Below, piece by piece: positions 26,057 to 35,271 of a stretch of DNA of 64,000 bases (position 1 is the stretch's first letter; every line of letters begins with the position of its first letter). The position numbers and the translations under genes are program-made. Under the pieces are notes generated by a model. It made no database searches and was not told where the DNA came from. It saw only the letters and a program-made list of their open reading frames with translations. The stretch lies in assembly GCF_003967575.1 (NCBI RefSeq), contig NZ_BIFT01000001.1, positions 124,001 through 188,000 on the forward strand. The letters are read 5' to 3'. This DNA comes from Dictyobacter alpinus. GTDB lineage: Bacteria > Chloroflexota > Ktedonobacteria > Ktedonobacterales > Ktedonobacteraceae.

Positions 26057-26211
26057 ACCTTCTCCCATCCGGACTTTACCGTCGGCTTCGGCTTCTCACC
26101 GAATCTGTCGCTCGTTGATATAGAAGTGACCAAAGAGAGACTCGCGGGCTCGGCCCAGCATTTATTGCTGTTCCATACCGCCGGTAGGGAATTTCACCCT
26201 GCCCCGAAGGT
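26057..26211 (-). promoter_or_regulatory. FMN riboswitch (RFN element)
   Basis: Read on the minus strand the aptamer has P1 ACCTTC (26211-26206) paired with GAAGGT (26062-26057). It contains the conserved GGGGCAGGGTGAAATTCCC, ACCGGCGGT, AGCCCGCGAG and GATTCGGTGAGAAGCCG segments, then GCCGACGGTAAAGTCCGGATGGGAGAAGG. These are the hallmark sequences of the FMN aptamer. About 200 bases separate it from the ribX start. That platform contains a GGTACG/CGTACC hairpin and an ACATCT/AGATGT hairpin near the gene. FMN is expected to repress ribX-ribY. Confidence 0.96.
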
Positions 26212-26363
26212 CTTATTTGCCATCAAGTATGCCACAAATAGACAAGTATATGCAAGTGCTTTCTCAAAATCCCCAGGCGCCTTAATTCTCAATTTTTGTA
26301 TATGATCTAAAAATAGTCCATGCGCTTTTCCAATCAGTGAAAAAGCGCGTGAACCATTTCAAT

Positions 26364-27113
26364 TTAGCGATTTTCAGCTCGGTGGAATTCTTCAGCGTAG
26401 GTATAGCCGTATTTCTGGCCAATATCTGCGCCGATCTGCCGTATAAATTTTTCTAGCTCACTGAAACTTTCACCAACCTGACTTGCATGGGATTTCAAGG
26501 CCGCTACCTTCTCATCCATGACTGCTGAAATATCCACGCTGAAGTTAGTGGTGGGGGCACCAGTAATATAAATCTCGGAGATTTTGTGGGGTTTCAGCCC
26601 TTCTTCCAAAAATAACTCAGGAAAATCCCACGGATTTTGCGAGGCAGGATAAATAGCATTTAGCGTCGCTTGTCCTGCCGCCAGGTGATCTGGATGGTAG
26701 CGTGGAACAATTAAAGTAGGATGCCAGCTACGCTCAGGTGTCTGGCAGATAACTCGTGTAGGTTGATAGGTACGTAACTGACGTACGATATCTCGGCGCA
26801 ATGCAATGCTGGGTTGCAGTTGTCCGTCTGGATAGCCTAAAAAGATAACATCCTTTACACCCAGCACTCTGGCGGCGGACCTCTGTTCTTCCATCCGTAT
26901 CTGGCTTACCTGCTTGCGTGCTTCCTGACTGATATCAGTTGCATCGTCAGAACCACCACCGCTCGCATCGGTACAAATTACATAGTAGACTTCCCAGCCT
27001 TCTCGGGTCCACTGTGCGACGGTACCGGCTCCATCAAACTCAGCATCATCAGGATGGGCAACTACTACCATTGCTACTTTTTTTTGTTCTTGCTGCTCGC
27101 TTTGTTGAGCCAT
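26364..27113 (-). CDS. PIG-L family deacetylase
   Basis: This 249-residue LmbE-like zinc deacetylase has AHPDDAEFDGAG near residue 20 (metal ligands His, Asp, Asp) and PRYHPDHLAAG near 145 (second His). The family removes N-acetyl groups from GlcNAc derivatives, including steps in mycothiol and bacillithiol synthesis. No glycosyltransferase or ligase of those pathways is next to it, so the substrate is open. AAAGGA lies about 10 bases before the ATG. A DoxX-like gene is 99 bases upstream on the same strand. A weak hairpin at 26332-26348 lies just past the stop. Confidence 0.9.
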   Translation of the reverse strand: MAQQSEQQEQKKVAMVVVAHPDDAEFDGAGTVAQWTREGWEVYYVICTDASGGGSDDATDISQEARKQVSQIRMEEQRSAARVLGVKDVIFLGYPDGQLQPSIALRRDIVRQLRTYQPTRVICQTPERSWHPTLIVPRYHPDHLAAGQATLNAIYPASQNPWDFPELFLEEGLKPHKISEIYITGAPTTNFSVDISAVMDEKVAALKSHASQVGESFSELEKFIRQIGADIGQKYGYTYAEEFHRAENR

Positions 27114-27211
27114 TATACATACATCCTTTCAAAAAAATGCTCGCTTGTCCAACTTTTTTCAAGAGGACAAGCGATGCATTCATCAGCTTCTCTGCATTGT
27201 ACCATCAAAAA

Positions 27212-27574
27212 TTAGTCGTTTTTTGTACTCAATACCAAAAGCAACCCACCAAGCAGAGAGAGGTTTTTAAAAAACTGGGTCTGTTGATTGGCACGACCGG
27301 CGGGAGTCGTTTCATTCCAGAAAGGATGACCAACAATGGTGGTGGCCGTCAATGAACCTAATAAGGCGGTGGCAGAAAGTTTAGGCAGAATACCGGCAGC
27401 CAGGGTAGAACCAGCAACGACCATTACAGCGCCATTTAAAATAGTGGACTCCCGTGGTAGTGGTAATCCTGCTGCTTCTACTTTTTGCACACGTCCACCC
27501 GGCTCAGCAAAGGAGTTGGCGCCACCTACAATAAAAATCGAACCTAATAGGAGCTGTCCTAACGTTTTAAACAT
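27212..27574 (-). CDS. DoxX-like membrane protein
   Basis: This 120-residue protein has four hydrophobic segments. It opens LGQLLLGSIFIVGGANSF, a pattern seen in DoxX/SURF4-type proteins, whose roles include quinone-linked thiol oxidation. It ends in KND. The start at 27574 follows GAGG by six bases; a longer frame starts at 27598 without a ribosome site. It may be co-transcribed with the PIG-L gene. The function is unknown. Confidence 0.75.
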   Translation of the reverse strand: MFKTLGQLLLGSIFIVGGANSFAEPGGRVQKVEAAGLPLPRESTILNGAVMVVAGSTLAAGILPKLSATALLGSLTATTIVGHPFWNETTPAGRANQQTQFFKNLSLLGGLLLVLSTKND

Positions 27575-27825
27575 CGTATGCCTCACAATTTTATACACTT
27601 CTACACTGACATATTCTATATATCATCAGCATGAGCGCTACTATCAGCTTGCTCTATATGTATAACAGCGTAAAGGAATAGCTTATGGTTTCAAGGGAAG
27701 TACTGTGTAGCTAATTTATCACTGCCCTGGTTTCATTTCCCCACCGCCTTCCGATCGATGGGTAATGGTGCTTTCGCTTGGCAGGATCTCTTCAGAAAGG
27801 ATATAATGATTCCACGAGGAGGGTT

Positions 27826-28593
27826 ATGAGCACAGAATTACGGATTATACCAATTACAGGTATCGGCGAGATTCAACCGGATGCTGACCTGGGGGCACTC
27901 ATTTATGAGGCACTACAACAACAACAGTTGACACTGCAAACAGGTGATGTACTGGTGGTCACACAAAAAATCGTCTCGAAAGCTGAGAGACGTCTTGTGA
28001 ATTTAAATAATATCGAGCCATCAGAATTTGCTAAAACATTTGCGGAACGGAATGAGAAGGATGCACGTCATGTTGAGGTCGTGCTCCGCGAGAGTAAGCG
28101 TATTGCGCGTATGGATCGTGGTGTAATCATCAGTGAGACCTACCATGGCTTCATTTGCGCTAATGCAGGCGTCGATGAGTCGAATGTAGAGGGCGGCGAA
28201 TTTCTGACCCTGTTGCCGGCCGACTCAGATGTATCGGCCAGGATCATTCGTACACGTTTACAACAGCTACACAATGAAGAACAAGCTATTGATATTGCTG
28301 TGATCGTTTCTGATACCTGGGGACGCGCCTGGCGCAATGGTCAGGTCAATATGGCCATCGGCGTCGCTGGCATGGAAGCTCTGGCTGATTATCGTGGAAA
28401 ACACGATGCCTATGGCTATGAGTTACGGGCCAGTGTGATTGCAGTCGCGGATGAATTATCTTCTGCTGCTGAACTGGTCATGGGTAAAGTGGATCAAGTG
28501 CCTGTAGCACTGATCCGTGGTTATCGCTATATTCCTGCTGAGGGAACTGTAAATACTTTAACGCGTGATAGCGCTACCGATATGTTCCGTTAA
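27826..28593 (+). CDS. cofE: Coenzyme F420-0:L-glutamate ligase
   Basis: This 255-residue GTP-dependent ligase adds the gamma-glutamyl tail to F420-0. It opens LRIIPITGIGEIQPDADLGALI and has DVLVVTQKIVSKAE, VISETYHGFICANAGVDESNV and VSDTWGRAWRNGQVNMAIG, the characteristic CofE segments. A strong GAGGAGGG site sits before the ATG at 27826. The cofE, nitroreductase, cofD and cofC genes follow in one direction, so they form one F420 unit. Actinobacterial FbiB fuses this domain to a nitroreductase; here they are two genes. Confidence 0.95.
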   Translation: MSTELRIIPITGIGEIQPDADLGALIYEALQQQQLTLQTGDVLVVTQKIVSKAERRLVNLNNIEPSEFAKTFAERNEKDARHVEVVLRESKRIARMDRGVIISETYHGFICANAGVDESNVEGGEFLTLLPADSDVSARIIRTRLQQLHNEEQAIDIAVIVSDTWGRAWRNGQVNMAIGVAGMEALADYRGKHDAYGYELRASVIAVADELSSAAELVMGKVDQVPVALIRGYRYIPAEGTVNTLTRDSATDMFR

Positions 28594-28623
28594 GCTAAAT
28601 CAAGTAGGTCTCATAGTATTTTC

Positions 28624-29304
28624 ATGAAAGAAATTAATAATCAGCCTGAGAGCCTGAATGGCTCGCACGCAGATCGTCCAGTTACGGAACTTCACCGTAG
28701 CTCCGATCTCGCTACCCTGATGCGCAGCCGTCGTAGTGTCCGCCAGTATCAAGCAACCCCGGTTGCACGTGAGCTACTAATGCAGATGCTTGAGGCGGCG
28801 CGCTGGGCACCATCCCCCCACGGACGCCAACCCTGGCGTTTTGTGGTTCTGACACGTCTCGAGCCTAAAGAACAACTGGCAAATGCCATGGGGAGCACCT
28901 GGCAGCAAAACTTAGAGATGGATGGTCAGGCAAACGAAATTGTCGCCATCCGTCTGGAGAAGTCTCGACAACGGATCTTGCAGGCTCCTGCCATTATTCT
29001 TCCTTGCCTCTATTTAGAGGATTTAGATCACTATCCTGACGCGCAACGGCAGGACGATGAGAAGACTATGGCGGTACAAAGTATAGGTGCGGCTATCCAG
29101 AATATGCTTTTAACTGCCTATGAGTTAGGTTTAGATACTGGTTGGATGTGTGCTCCCCTGTTTTGTCCTGAAGTCGTTTGTGAGGCGCTGGAGTTGGACG
29201 CGCACTTAATTCCACAGGCATTAATTACTGTTGGGTATGCTGCCGCCGATCCTAAAAGACGTCCTCGCTTGCCGTTGGATACTTTAGTAGTTCGCTTCGA
29301 TTGA
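28624..29304 (+). CDS. Nitroreductase-family protein (FbiB C-terminal type)
   Basis: This 226-residue flavoprotein has the nitroreductase opening LMRSRRSVRQYQATPVARELL and APSPHGRQPWRF, the FMN-binding region. AVQSIGAAIQNMLLTAYELGLDTGWM is the dimer/FMN segment. It lies between cofE and cofD with gaps of 30 and 10 bases. Context and type suggest the split counterpart of the FbiB C-terminal domain, which reduces dehydro-F420-0 with FMNH2. A generic nitroreductase cannot be excluded. Confidence 0.88.
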   Translation: MKEINNQPESLNGSHADRPVTELHRSSDLATLMRSRRSVRQYQATPVARELLMQMLEAARWAPSPHGRQPWRFVVLTRLEPKEQLANAMGSTWQQNLEMDGQANEIVAIRLEKSRQRILQAPAIILPCLYLEDLDHYPDAQRQDDEKTMAVQSIGAAIQNMLLTAYELGLDTGWMCAPLFCPEVVCEALELDAHLIPQALITVGYAAADPKRRPRLPLDTLVVRFD

Positions 29305-29314
29305 GGTAATGTGT

Positions 29315-30247
29315 ATGATTGCTGTTCTCGCTGGCGGCGTTGGCGCTGCACGCTTCTTGCAGGGACTGGTCCAGGTGGTACCAGAAGAAGAAATTACGGT
29401 CATCACAAATACTGGTGATGACCGCCTCTTTTATGGCCTGAATGTCTCCCCAGACACAGACATTGTCATGTATACACTGGCTGGTCTTGTGGATGAAAAA
29501 AACGGCTGGGGTATTCGCAACGATACGTTTCACACCATGCAACAGTTGACCAGCTATGGTCATGAAGATTGGTTTGCGTTGGGTGACCGAGATCTGGCCA
29601 CACATATTCATCGCACCGCGCGTTTACGCGAGGGCAAAACGCTTAGTGAGGTTGCCGATGAGTTACGCCAGAACTTTGGTTTGAAGTTGCGTATCTTACC
29701 CATGAGCGATCAACCTGTTGCAACCCATATTCAAACACCTGCAGGACTTTTTCACTTTGAGGAATACATGGTCAAGCGCCGTTGTTCTGATGAAGTACAG
29801 GATGTAGTTTTTGTCGGGGCCAAAGATGCTCGCCCAGCACCCGGGGTTCTGGATACGCTTAAGCATGCTGACGCTATTCTGCTCGCTCCGAGTAATCCAA
29901 TTGTGAGTATTGGTAGCATCTTATCTGTACCAGGCATTCACGATGTCTTGCATGAAGCCAGTGGCATGATTGTAGCAATCAGTCCTATCGTTGGGGGCGC
30001 CCCTATCAAGGGACCCGCCGATAAACTGATGCGTGGCCTGCATATGGATGTTTCAGCCGTTGGTGTTGCCCGTCATTATCGCGACTTTCTGGATGTTATG
30101 GTGATTGATGAGAAAGATGCTCATCTAGCAGATGCGATTGAAGATCTGGGTATTCCAACATCCGTTACCAATACCATTATGAGCGATAGCAAGGCCAAAG
30201 CAGATTTAGCTCGCTACGTCTTGCGTGAGGCAGGCTTACCATATTAA
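29315..30247 (+). CDS. cofD: 2-phospho-L-lactate transferase (CofD/FbiA)
   Basis: This 310-residue enzyme transfers the phospholactyl or phosphoenolpyruvyl group to Fo. It begins MIAVLAGGVGAARFLQGL, the nucleotide-binding Gly-rich loop. It has NTGDDRLFYGLNVSPDTDIVMYTLAG and APSNPIVSIGSIL, both diagnostic. The ATG at 29315 has GAGGT seven bases upstream; an in-frame ATG six bases earlier is too close. Fo synthase is not in the window. Confidence 0.95.
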   Translation: MIAVLAGGVGAARFLQGLVQVVPEEEITVITNTGDDRLFYGLNVSPDTDIVMYTLAGLVDEKNGWGIRNDTFHTMQQLTSYGHEDWFALGDRDLATHIHRTARLREGKTLSEVADELRQNFGLKLRILPMSDQPVATHIQTPAGLFHFEEYMVKRRCSDEVQDVVFVGAKDARPAPGVLDTLKHADAILLAPSNPIVSIGSILSVPGIHDVLHEASGMIVAISPIVGGAPIKGPADKLMRGLHMDVSAVGVARHYRDFLDVMVIDEKDAHLADAIEDLGIPTSVTNTIMSDSKAKADLARYVLREAGLPY

Positions 30248-30362
30248 GTAATAGCTGTGTAACCCTTCATATCTGATCTGGCCGTCAATGCTAGCAAAGA
30301 TTAGTACACAGAGGGTCCAATACAGGCTGGGCCTATTTATTAAGAATATATAGGAAAAACTC

Positions 30363-30965
30363 GTGAAATATACAGCACTTGTTCCGGTTAAATCGCTTGA
30401 GGAAGCAAAGAGCCGTCTCGCTGCGCACTTAACGCCTACGCAACGTGCTAGTTTGATGCTTGATATGCTTCATCATGTCTTATCGACACTGCAAGAAAGC
30501 CAGTTGTTCGATCATGTTTCGGTTGTCAGTGCTGATCCACGGGTATTACAAAAAGCGCAAGCCTGGCATGCTCAGGCGCTTGTCGAAACCCAGGCCGGCC
30601 ATAACCCAGCATTGACTGCGGCTGCTATGTATGAACGACAACAAGGTGCTTCGGCTCTGTTAACCATTTCAGCGGATCTTCCCTTGCTGCAAGTTGATGA
30701 TGTGCATCAACTTGTCGTCAGGTCAAAAAGCTATGATGTAGTTATTGCTACTTCACAGGATGGATCGGGTACGAATGCCTTACTCACACGTCCTCCTCTG
30801 GTACTCCCTTACCTCTTTGGCATTAATAGTCGCTATCGCCATCAGCGTGAAGCTGAACGGCTCAACTTAAGTTGTAGCGTTCAAAGTAGTTTGGGCCTGG
30901 CATTAGATATCGATACCATTGAGGATATTACCGCCCTCCAGCGCTACGAATATGCCCATCAATAA
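30363..30965 (+). CDS. cofC: 2-phospho-L-lactate (or PEP) guanylyltransferase
   Basis: This 200-residue protein activates 2-phospholactate or PEP with GTP for CofD. YTALVPVKSLEEAKSRLA is the nucleotidyltransferase N-terminus with the catalytic Lys. ALLTISADLPLL carries the metal Asp, and DGSGTNALLTRPP is the CofC signature. The GTG start follows AGGAA. It is the last F420 gene, separated from cofD by 115 bases, and ends before a strong hairpin at 31009. Confidence 0.93.
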   Translation: MKYTALVPVKSLEEAKSRLAAHLTPTQRASLMLDMLHHVLSTLQESQLFDHVSVVSADPRVLQKAQAWHAQALVETQAGHNPALTAAAMYERQQGASALLTISADLPLLQVDDVHQLVVRSKSYDVVIATSQDGSGTNALLTRPPLVLPYLFGINSRYRHQREAERLNLSCSVQSSLGLALDIDTIEDITALQRYEYAHQ

Positions 30966-31008
30966 CAGACATACTGTTAAGTTATTACCTCTTGCTGGAT
31001 AGCCTCAG

Positions 31009-31060
31009 AAGCTCTCCTCTGTCACCTGGCACTACAGCGGGCGACAGAGGAGAGCTTTTT
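31009..31060. terminator. Terminator after cofC
   Basis: Arms of 15 bases (31009-31023 and 31043-31057) close a 19-base loop and are followed by T residues. It lies between two convergent genes. Confidence 0.8.
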
Positions 31061-31066
31061 AGTGCT

Positions 31067-31882
31067 TTAGTGTGGACCCTGCATGCCAAATTCGGTGCCA
31101 CAGGGACCTCCATCGGCATTTTCTGCGATGGCAACTTCTTCCCCACTCATGGTCAAGATAGGTCGATACCAGATTGACATGCGTTCGGAGGAACGTCCGA
31201 TATAGTGACAAATGAATGATCGCCTATAGCGATCTTGGCTGGTGTTGGGCTGTGAGCCATGCACCAGGCTACCGTTGAAGAAAAGTACATCTCCCGGCTC
31301 CATATCCACCGGTACAGCTTCTAATCCCGCAGGCACTGGTACATAATCCCTGGTAAAGGATACTGTTTCATCCGCCTCTTCTGGACAGAAAATATTCATC
31401 TTTTGCGTACCTGGCACTACTTCCAGTCCACCATTCTCACGGTCCACCCGATCCAGCGCGATCCAGGCGGCAATACAGGTGCCGGGTTCAACGCGCAGAA
31501 AAAAGTTATCCTGGTGCAATGCCTGCCCTCGTCCGCCTGCTGGCTTGAAATAGAGCATGCTTTGCGCAGCCAATGGCTCCTCTCCAAAAAGATCTTCCAA
31601 TATAATAGCGAGACGGCTATCAAGCAGATAGCGCAAGGCCATATCGTTAAAACGATGAGGATGCATGATGCGCGGATATTGTTTGAGAATATCACCATCA
31701 GCTTGCTCTGCGGACACTGGCTCAAAGAAACCTGGACGCGCTCCCTGCTGATGAATTTCCATAAAGTTGTCAATTAATCCTTGCACTTCTGCCGGTGCCA
31801 GTAAATGACGTACTACGATATAGCCACTCTCTTCAAACATTTGTATCTGTTCAGGTGCCAAATGCTCCAATGATACTGCCAT
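31067..31882 (-). CDS. Phytanoyl-CoA dioxygenase family protein
   Basis: This 271-residue Fe(II)/2-oxoglutarate oxygenase has the iron ligands in HQDNFFLRVEPG (His, Asp) and NGSLVHGS (His), with the oxoglutarate Arg in RYRRSFI. It hydroxylates an unknown small molecule. The ATG at 31882 follows AAGGAG; a longer frame starts inside that site. It is divergent from an AraC regulator. Such PhyH/AraC pairs are common in soil bacteria and suggest induction by the substrate. Confidence 0.92.
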   Translation of the reverse strand: MAVSLEHLAPEQIQMFEESGYIVVRHLLAPAEVQGLIDNFMEIHQQGARPGFFEPVSAEQADGDILKQYPRIMHPHRFNDMALRYLLDSRLAIILEDLFGEEPLAAQSMLYFKPAGGRGQALHQDNFFLRVEPGTCIAAWIALDRVDRENGGLEVVPGTQKMNIFCPEEADETVSFTRDYVPVPAGLEAVPVDMEPGDVLFFNGSLVHGSQPNTSQDRYRRSFICHYIGRSSERMSIWYRPILTMSGEEVAIAENADGGPCGTEFGMQGPH

Positions 31883-32004
31883 GCTCTGTGACTCCTTCAC
31901 TCATATCAACATATACCTACTATCTTAACCTTTCTATTACTGTACTGAAAATTATGCGAAAAAAGAATAGACAAGCTGGTCAGGAACATGTACAATCCTG
32001 CTAT

Positions 32005-32886
32005 ATGAGTATTGAAGTAACTGCCTCTCCACCGCCTGAGATTCTAGTGACAGGCTATTTCCAAGAATGTACTGGCTATAAGGTCTATCGTCCACATGGC
32101 TCTGGTAGCTGGCTGATTACATATACCCTATCGGGTCGGGGCTTGTATCGCCAACCAGGACTGACGGTAGAGGCTCTACCAGGAGATCTCATCCTGCTCC
32201 AGCCAGATGCTTTACATGATTATTCGGTTCCAACTGGCTACACCTGGGAATTCTTTTGGGCGCACTTTCAACCAAGGATGAATTGGTTAAGCTGGTGGCA
32301 GTTGCCAGCAAGTGGGCGTGGGTTATCAAAATTATCAGTTTCAACTCCACAGGTGCGCGAACGTTTACGCACAACCTTTCTTAAGCTCCATACTGATGCC
32401 AGTGTGCATTTTTCTACCTTGCCAACCAACCTCAGATCATCTGCAGAAGAACCCATATCAACGCTCCAACGTGAGCTGGCACTTAATGGACTTGAAGAGT
32501 TATTATTGTTAGCGGTCAGAGAAATAACCCAACAGCAGAAACCAGGACTCGATCCACGCATCCAGTTTTTGTTACAACTCATGGCTCGCGACCTCAAAAG
32601 CCATTATGATCTTAAAACATTGGGCGCTCTCGTCTCCTTATCTCCTTCACGCCTCTCCCATCTCTTCAAACAAGAAACAGGTACTTCTCTGCTGAATGTC
32701 TTAATTTCTCTGCGTCTGGAGAAAGCTACACGCCTGTTGGAATTTAGCACGAATACGATCTCGACTATCGCTGAAGATGTAGGATTTAATAGTAGTTTCT
32801 ATTTTAGTCGTCAGTTCCATCAGCACTTTGGTATCAGTCCAAGTATGTATCGTCAAGAAATTGAGCAACGGCAAAAATCCGAGTGA
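32005..32886 (+). CDS. AraC-family transcriptional regulator
   Basis: This protein of about 293 residues has an N-terminal cupin-like sensing domain (WLITYTLSGRGLYR, GDLILLQPDALHDY) and two C-terminal HTH motifs (LKTLGALVSLSPSRLSHLFKQETGTSL and ISTIAEDVGFNSSFYFSRQFHQHFGISP). It is divergent from the PhyH gene and probably controls it. The start is uncertain: ATG at 32005 fits the domain boundary, ATG at 31954 is possible, and neither has a clear ribosome site. The frame stays open further upstream into the PhyH gene, which is not credible as coding. Confidence 0.9.
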   Translation: MSIEVTASPPPEILVTGYFQECTGYKVYRPHGSGSWLITYTLSGRGLYRQPGLTVEALPGDLILLQPDALHDYSVPTGYTWEFFWAHFQPRMNWLSWWQLPASGRGLSKLSVSTPQVRERLRTTFLKLHTDASVHFSTLPTNLRSSAEEPISTLQRELALNGLEELLLLAVREITQQQKPGLDPRIQFLLQLMARDLKSHYDLKTLGALVSLSPSRLSHLFKQETGTSLLNVLISLRLEKATRLLEFSTNTISTIAEDVGFNSSFYFSRQFHQHFGISPSMYRQEIEQRQKSE

Positions 32887-33546
32887 CAAGGCGCATTCGG
32901 CCAAAACCTCTATATTCCTGGCTAATCGCATGGATGTTTTGCACAAAGCAAACGCCAATAAAACGCAGCCATCAATCATCAATCATCATATGGCAAATAA
33001 TAAATATAATAGAAATGCACATTTTATGGAAGATTGTCTTTACTCAGAACTTTTTTCAGCCTCTTTGGACACATTGGAAGCCTTTGTATGTTTAGTCTGC
33101 ACATCAGTTTAGATTTTTGCACTTCCTTATGGAATGGTTATAACCTCTATTTGTAGGCACAATTGGAGCTATATTCAGCTCTATTTGTGCACAATGCACA
33201 ATTTGAGCCCGGTAAGTTTCGGATAAACTGACTGTAGTATACTCCTCTATAACCGTCATATTATAAAGGCAGGCACAAACGATCTCGCGAGACACGAGAT
33301 TGACCTTATTTCATACGACCTCATTCAATCGTGAAACAACTTTGGATGACGGGCTCTATCGTTTCTGGACAAGTGCTATGCTGGTAATAGCTAAGTAGTA
33401 GCAATTATGCTACTGGTAACGAAATGGCATCCACGCTTGCCTTTCCAGGATATGGGTATGGATAAGCTTACGACAATACGGGGCAATGCATGCCATCACT
33501 TCCTGCAATGATGCCAGGATACCATGTTAAGAGGAGAATAAGACAG
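32887..33546. other. Long intergenic region upstream of glnA
   Basis: About 660 AT-rich bases with no supported gene. It contains an imperfect tandem duplication: CTCTATTTGT followed by GCACAAT at about 33145-33169 and again at 33178-33208, each ending in a GAGC element. The second copy holds the perfect dyad TTGTGCA-CAA-TGCACAA (33185-33201). This probably is the regulatory region of glnA, but I recognise no known nitrogen-regulator consensus. Confidence 0.5.
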
Positions 33547-34980
33547 ATGACCCCAGAGGAAGTCCTAAAGCTAGCTAAAGAAAGCGGAGTCAAAATTGTT
33601 GACTTCAAATTTTCGGATCTACCAGGTACCTGGCAACACTTTAGCGTGCCCGTGCATGTATTGTCAGAAGACTTATTTTCGGAAGGCTTACCGTTTGATG
33701 GTTCCAGCGTTCGTGGTTTCCAGGCCATCAATGAAAGTGATATGCTCGTAATTCCAGATGCTGATACAGCTTTCCTGGATCCATTTACTGCTGTCCCTAC
33801 ACTAAGCCTGACATGCGATATTGCCCATCCAGGTGCTACAGGTAGCCAGAAGCCTTATAGCCGCGATCCTCGCTATATTGCCAAAAAGGCTGAGGACTAT
33901 CTACGGAGCACAGGTATTGCCGATACTGCTTACTTTGGCCCTGAAGCAGAATTCTACATCTTTGACAATGTCCGCTACTCATCAGCTGATAACATTCAGT
34001 ATGCTGAGGTTGATTCTGATGAGGCCCACTGGAATAGCAAAGGCCGTGATGATGCCCGCAATATGGGCCATCTGATGAATATTAAAGGTGGTTATTTCCC
34101 TGTAGCTCCTAATGATACCTATCAAGACCTGCGTTCGGAAATGGTGGTTAACCTTGAGGCGCTGGGTATTCAGGTTGAGGCCCACCACCACGAGGTTGGT
34201 GCTGCTGGACAATGTGAAATTGACTACAAGTTTGGCACATTGCTCGATACCGCCGACAAACTTTTGCTCTTCAAATATGTCATCAAAAATACTGCTCGCA
34301 AGTATGGCAAATCGGTAACCTTCATGCCAAAACCAATCTATGGTGATAATGGTTCCGGTATGCACACCCACCAGAGTCTCTGGAAAGGTGGCAAGCCCCT
34401 CTTCTTTGAGGAAGGTGGCTACGCTAACCTGTCTCAGCTGGCTCGCTACTATATCGGCGGCGTCTTGACCCACGCTCCTTCGATCCTGGCTATTGCAGCC
34501 TCTTCAACGAATAGCTACAAACGTCTGGTTCCTGGCTTCGAAGCTCCAGTCAACCTGGTCTTCTCACAGGGTAACCGTAGTGCGGCTATCCGTATCCCCA
34601 GGACTGAGAGCCCGAAAGCGACACGCGTGGAGTTCCGCCCTCCCGATCCAACTGCTAACCCATACCTGCTCTTCTCCGCTCTGTTGATGGCTGGTCTGGA
34701 TGGTATCCGCAACGAGATTGATCCTGGTCAGTATGGCTATGGACCGGTCGACAAAGACCTGTACAGTATGTCGAAGGCAGAGTTGAGCGAGATCAGCTCG
34801 GTTCCTGGATCATTGGATGAGTCACTGAAGGCACTTGAAAATGATCATGCCTTCTTGCTCGAAGGTGGTGTCTTCACTACTGATGTTCTGGAAAAATATG
34901 TTGACCTCAAGCGCGAACAGGCCGATCAGGTCCGCCTGCGCCCTGCACCAATCGAATTTTCAATGTATTACGATGCTTAA
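33547..34980 (+). CDS. glnA: Glutamine synthetase type I
   Basis: This 477-residue enzyme forms glutamine from glutamate and ammonia. It opens with the beta-grasp domain (DFKFSDLPGTWQHFSVP). LPFDGSSVRGF, YFGPEAEFYIFD, EAHHHEVGAAGQCEI and KPIYGDNGSGMHTHQSLW carry the metal and substrate ligands. NRSAAIRIP binds the substrate. NPYLLFSALLMAGLDGI is near the site where adenylylated forms carry their Tyr. GAGGAG lies 10 bases before the ATG. It is followed by its own terminator, so it is monocistronic. Confidence 0.97.
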   Translation: MTPEEVLKLAKESGVKIVDFKFSDLPGTWQHFSVPVHVLSEDLFSEGLPFDGSSVRGFQAINESDMLVIPDADTAFLDPFTAVPTLSLTCDIAHPGATGSQKPYSRDPRYIAKKAEDYLRSTGIADTAYFGPEAEFYIFDNVRYSSADNIQYAEVDSDEAHWNSKGRDDARNMGHLMNIKGGYFPVAPNDTYQDLRSEMVVNLEALGIQVEAHHHEVGAAGQCEIDYKFGTLLDTADKLLLFKYVIKNTARKYGKSVTFMPKPIYGDNGSGMHTHQSLWKGGKPLFFEEGGYANLSQLARYYIGGVLTHAPSILAIAASSTNSYKRLVPGFEAPVNLVFSQGNRSAAIRIPRTESPKATRVEFRPPDPTANPYLLFSALLMAGLDGIRNEIDPGQYGYGPVDKDLYSMSKAELSEISSVPGSLDESLKALENDHAFLLEGGVFTTDVLEKYVDLKREQADQVRLRPAPIEFSMYYDA

Positions 34981-35007
34981 TGCATCCGCTTAGCAAACAT
35001 TTTCTAG

Positions 35008-35041
35008 GTTCCAGCTATAAATGTAGCTGGAACTCTTTTTG
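35008..35041 (+). terminator. Terminator of glnA
   Basis: A 9-bp stem (GTTCCAGCT / AGCTGGAAC) with an 8-base loop is followed shortly by a run of T residues. Confidence 0.85.
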
Positions 35042-35271
35042 CTTGCATGTGTTTACATTTAATAATAACAATATTGCATAAAAGATATAACACATTCTCT
35101 GCTTCAAAAGCTTATCACTCAATACACTGATAAGTACTACAATGGAAACCAATCCTTAATACTTCACCTGCTACCACGTCATAAGATTAGACATAAAACC
35201 CACGTCGATTAAACGTGCTATAGTATATATATCCACACGTTTGTTAGACTTATTCATAGAGGGACACCGAC

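Noticed and set aside
31795..32004. Upstream extension of the AraC regulator into the PhyH gene
   Set aside because: It overlaps the divergent gene and lacks cupin-family sequence.
32828..33112. 94-codon frame overlapping the end of the AraC gene
   Set aside because: Low-complexity composition, start inside a real gene and no ribosome site.
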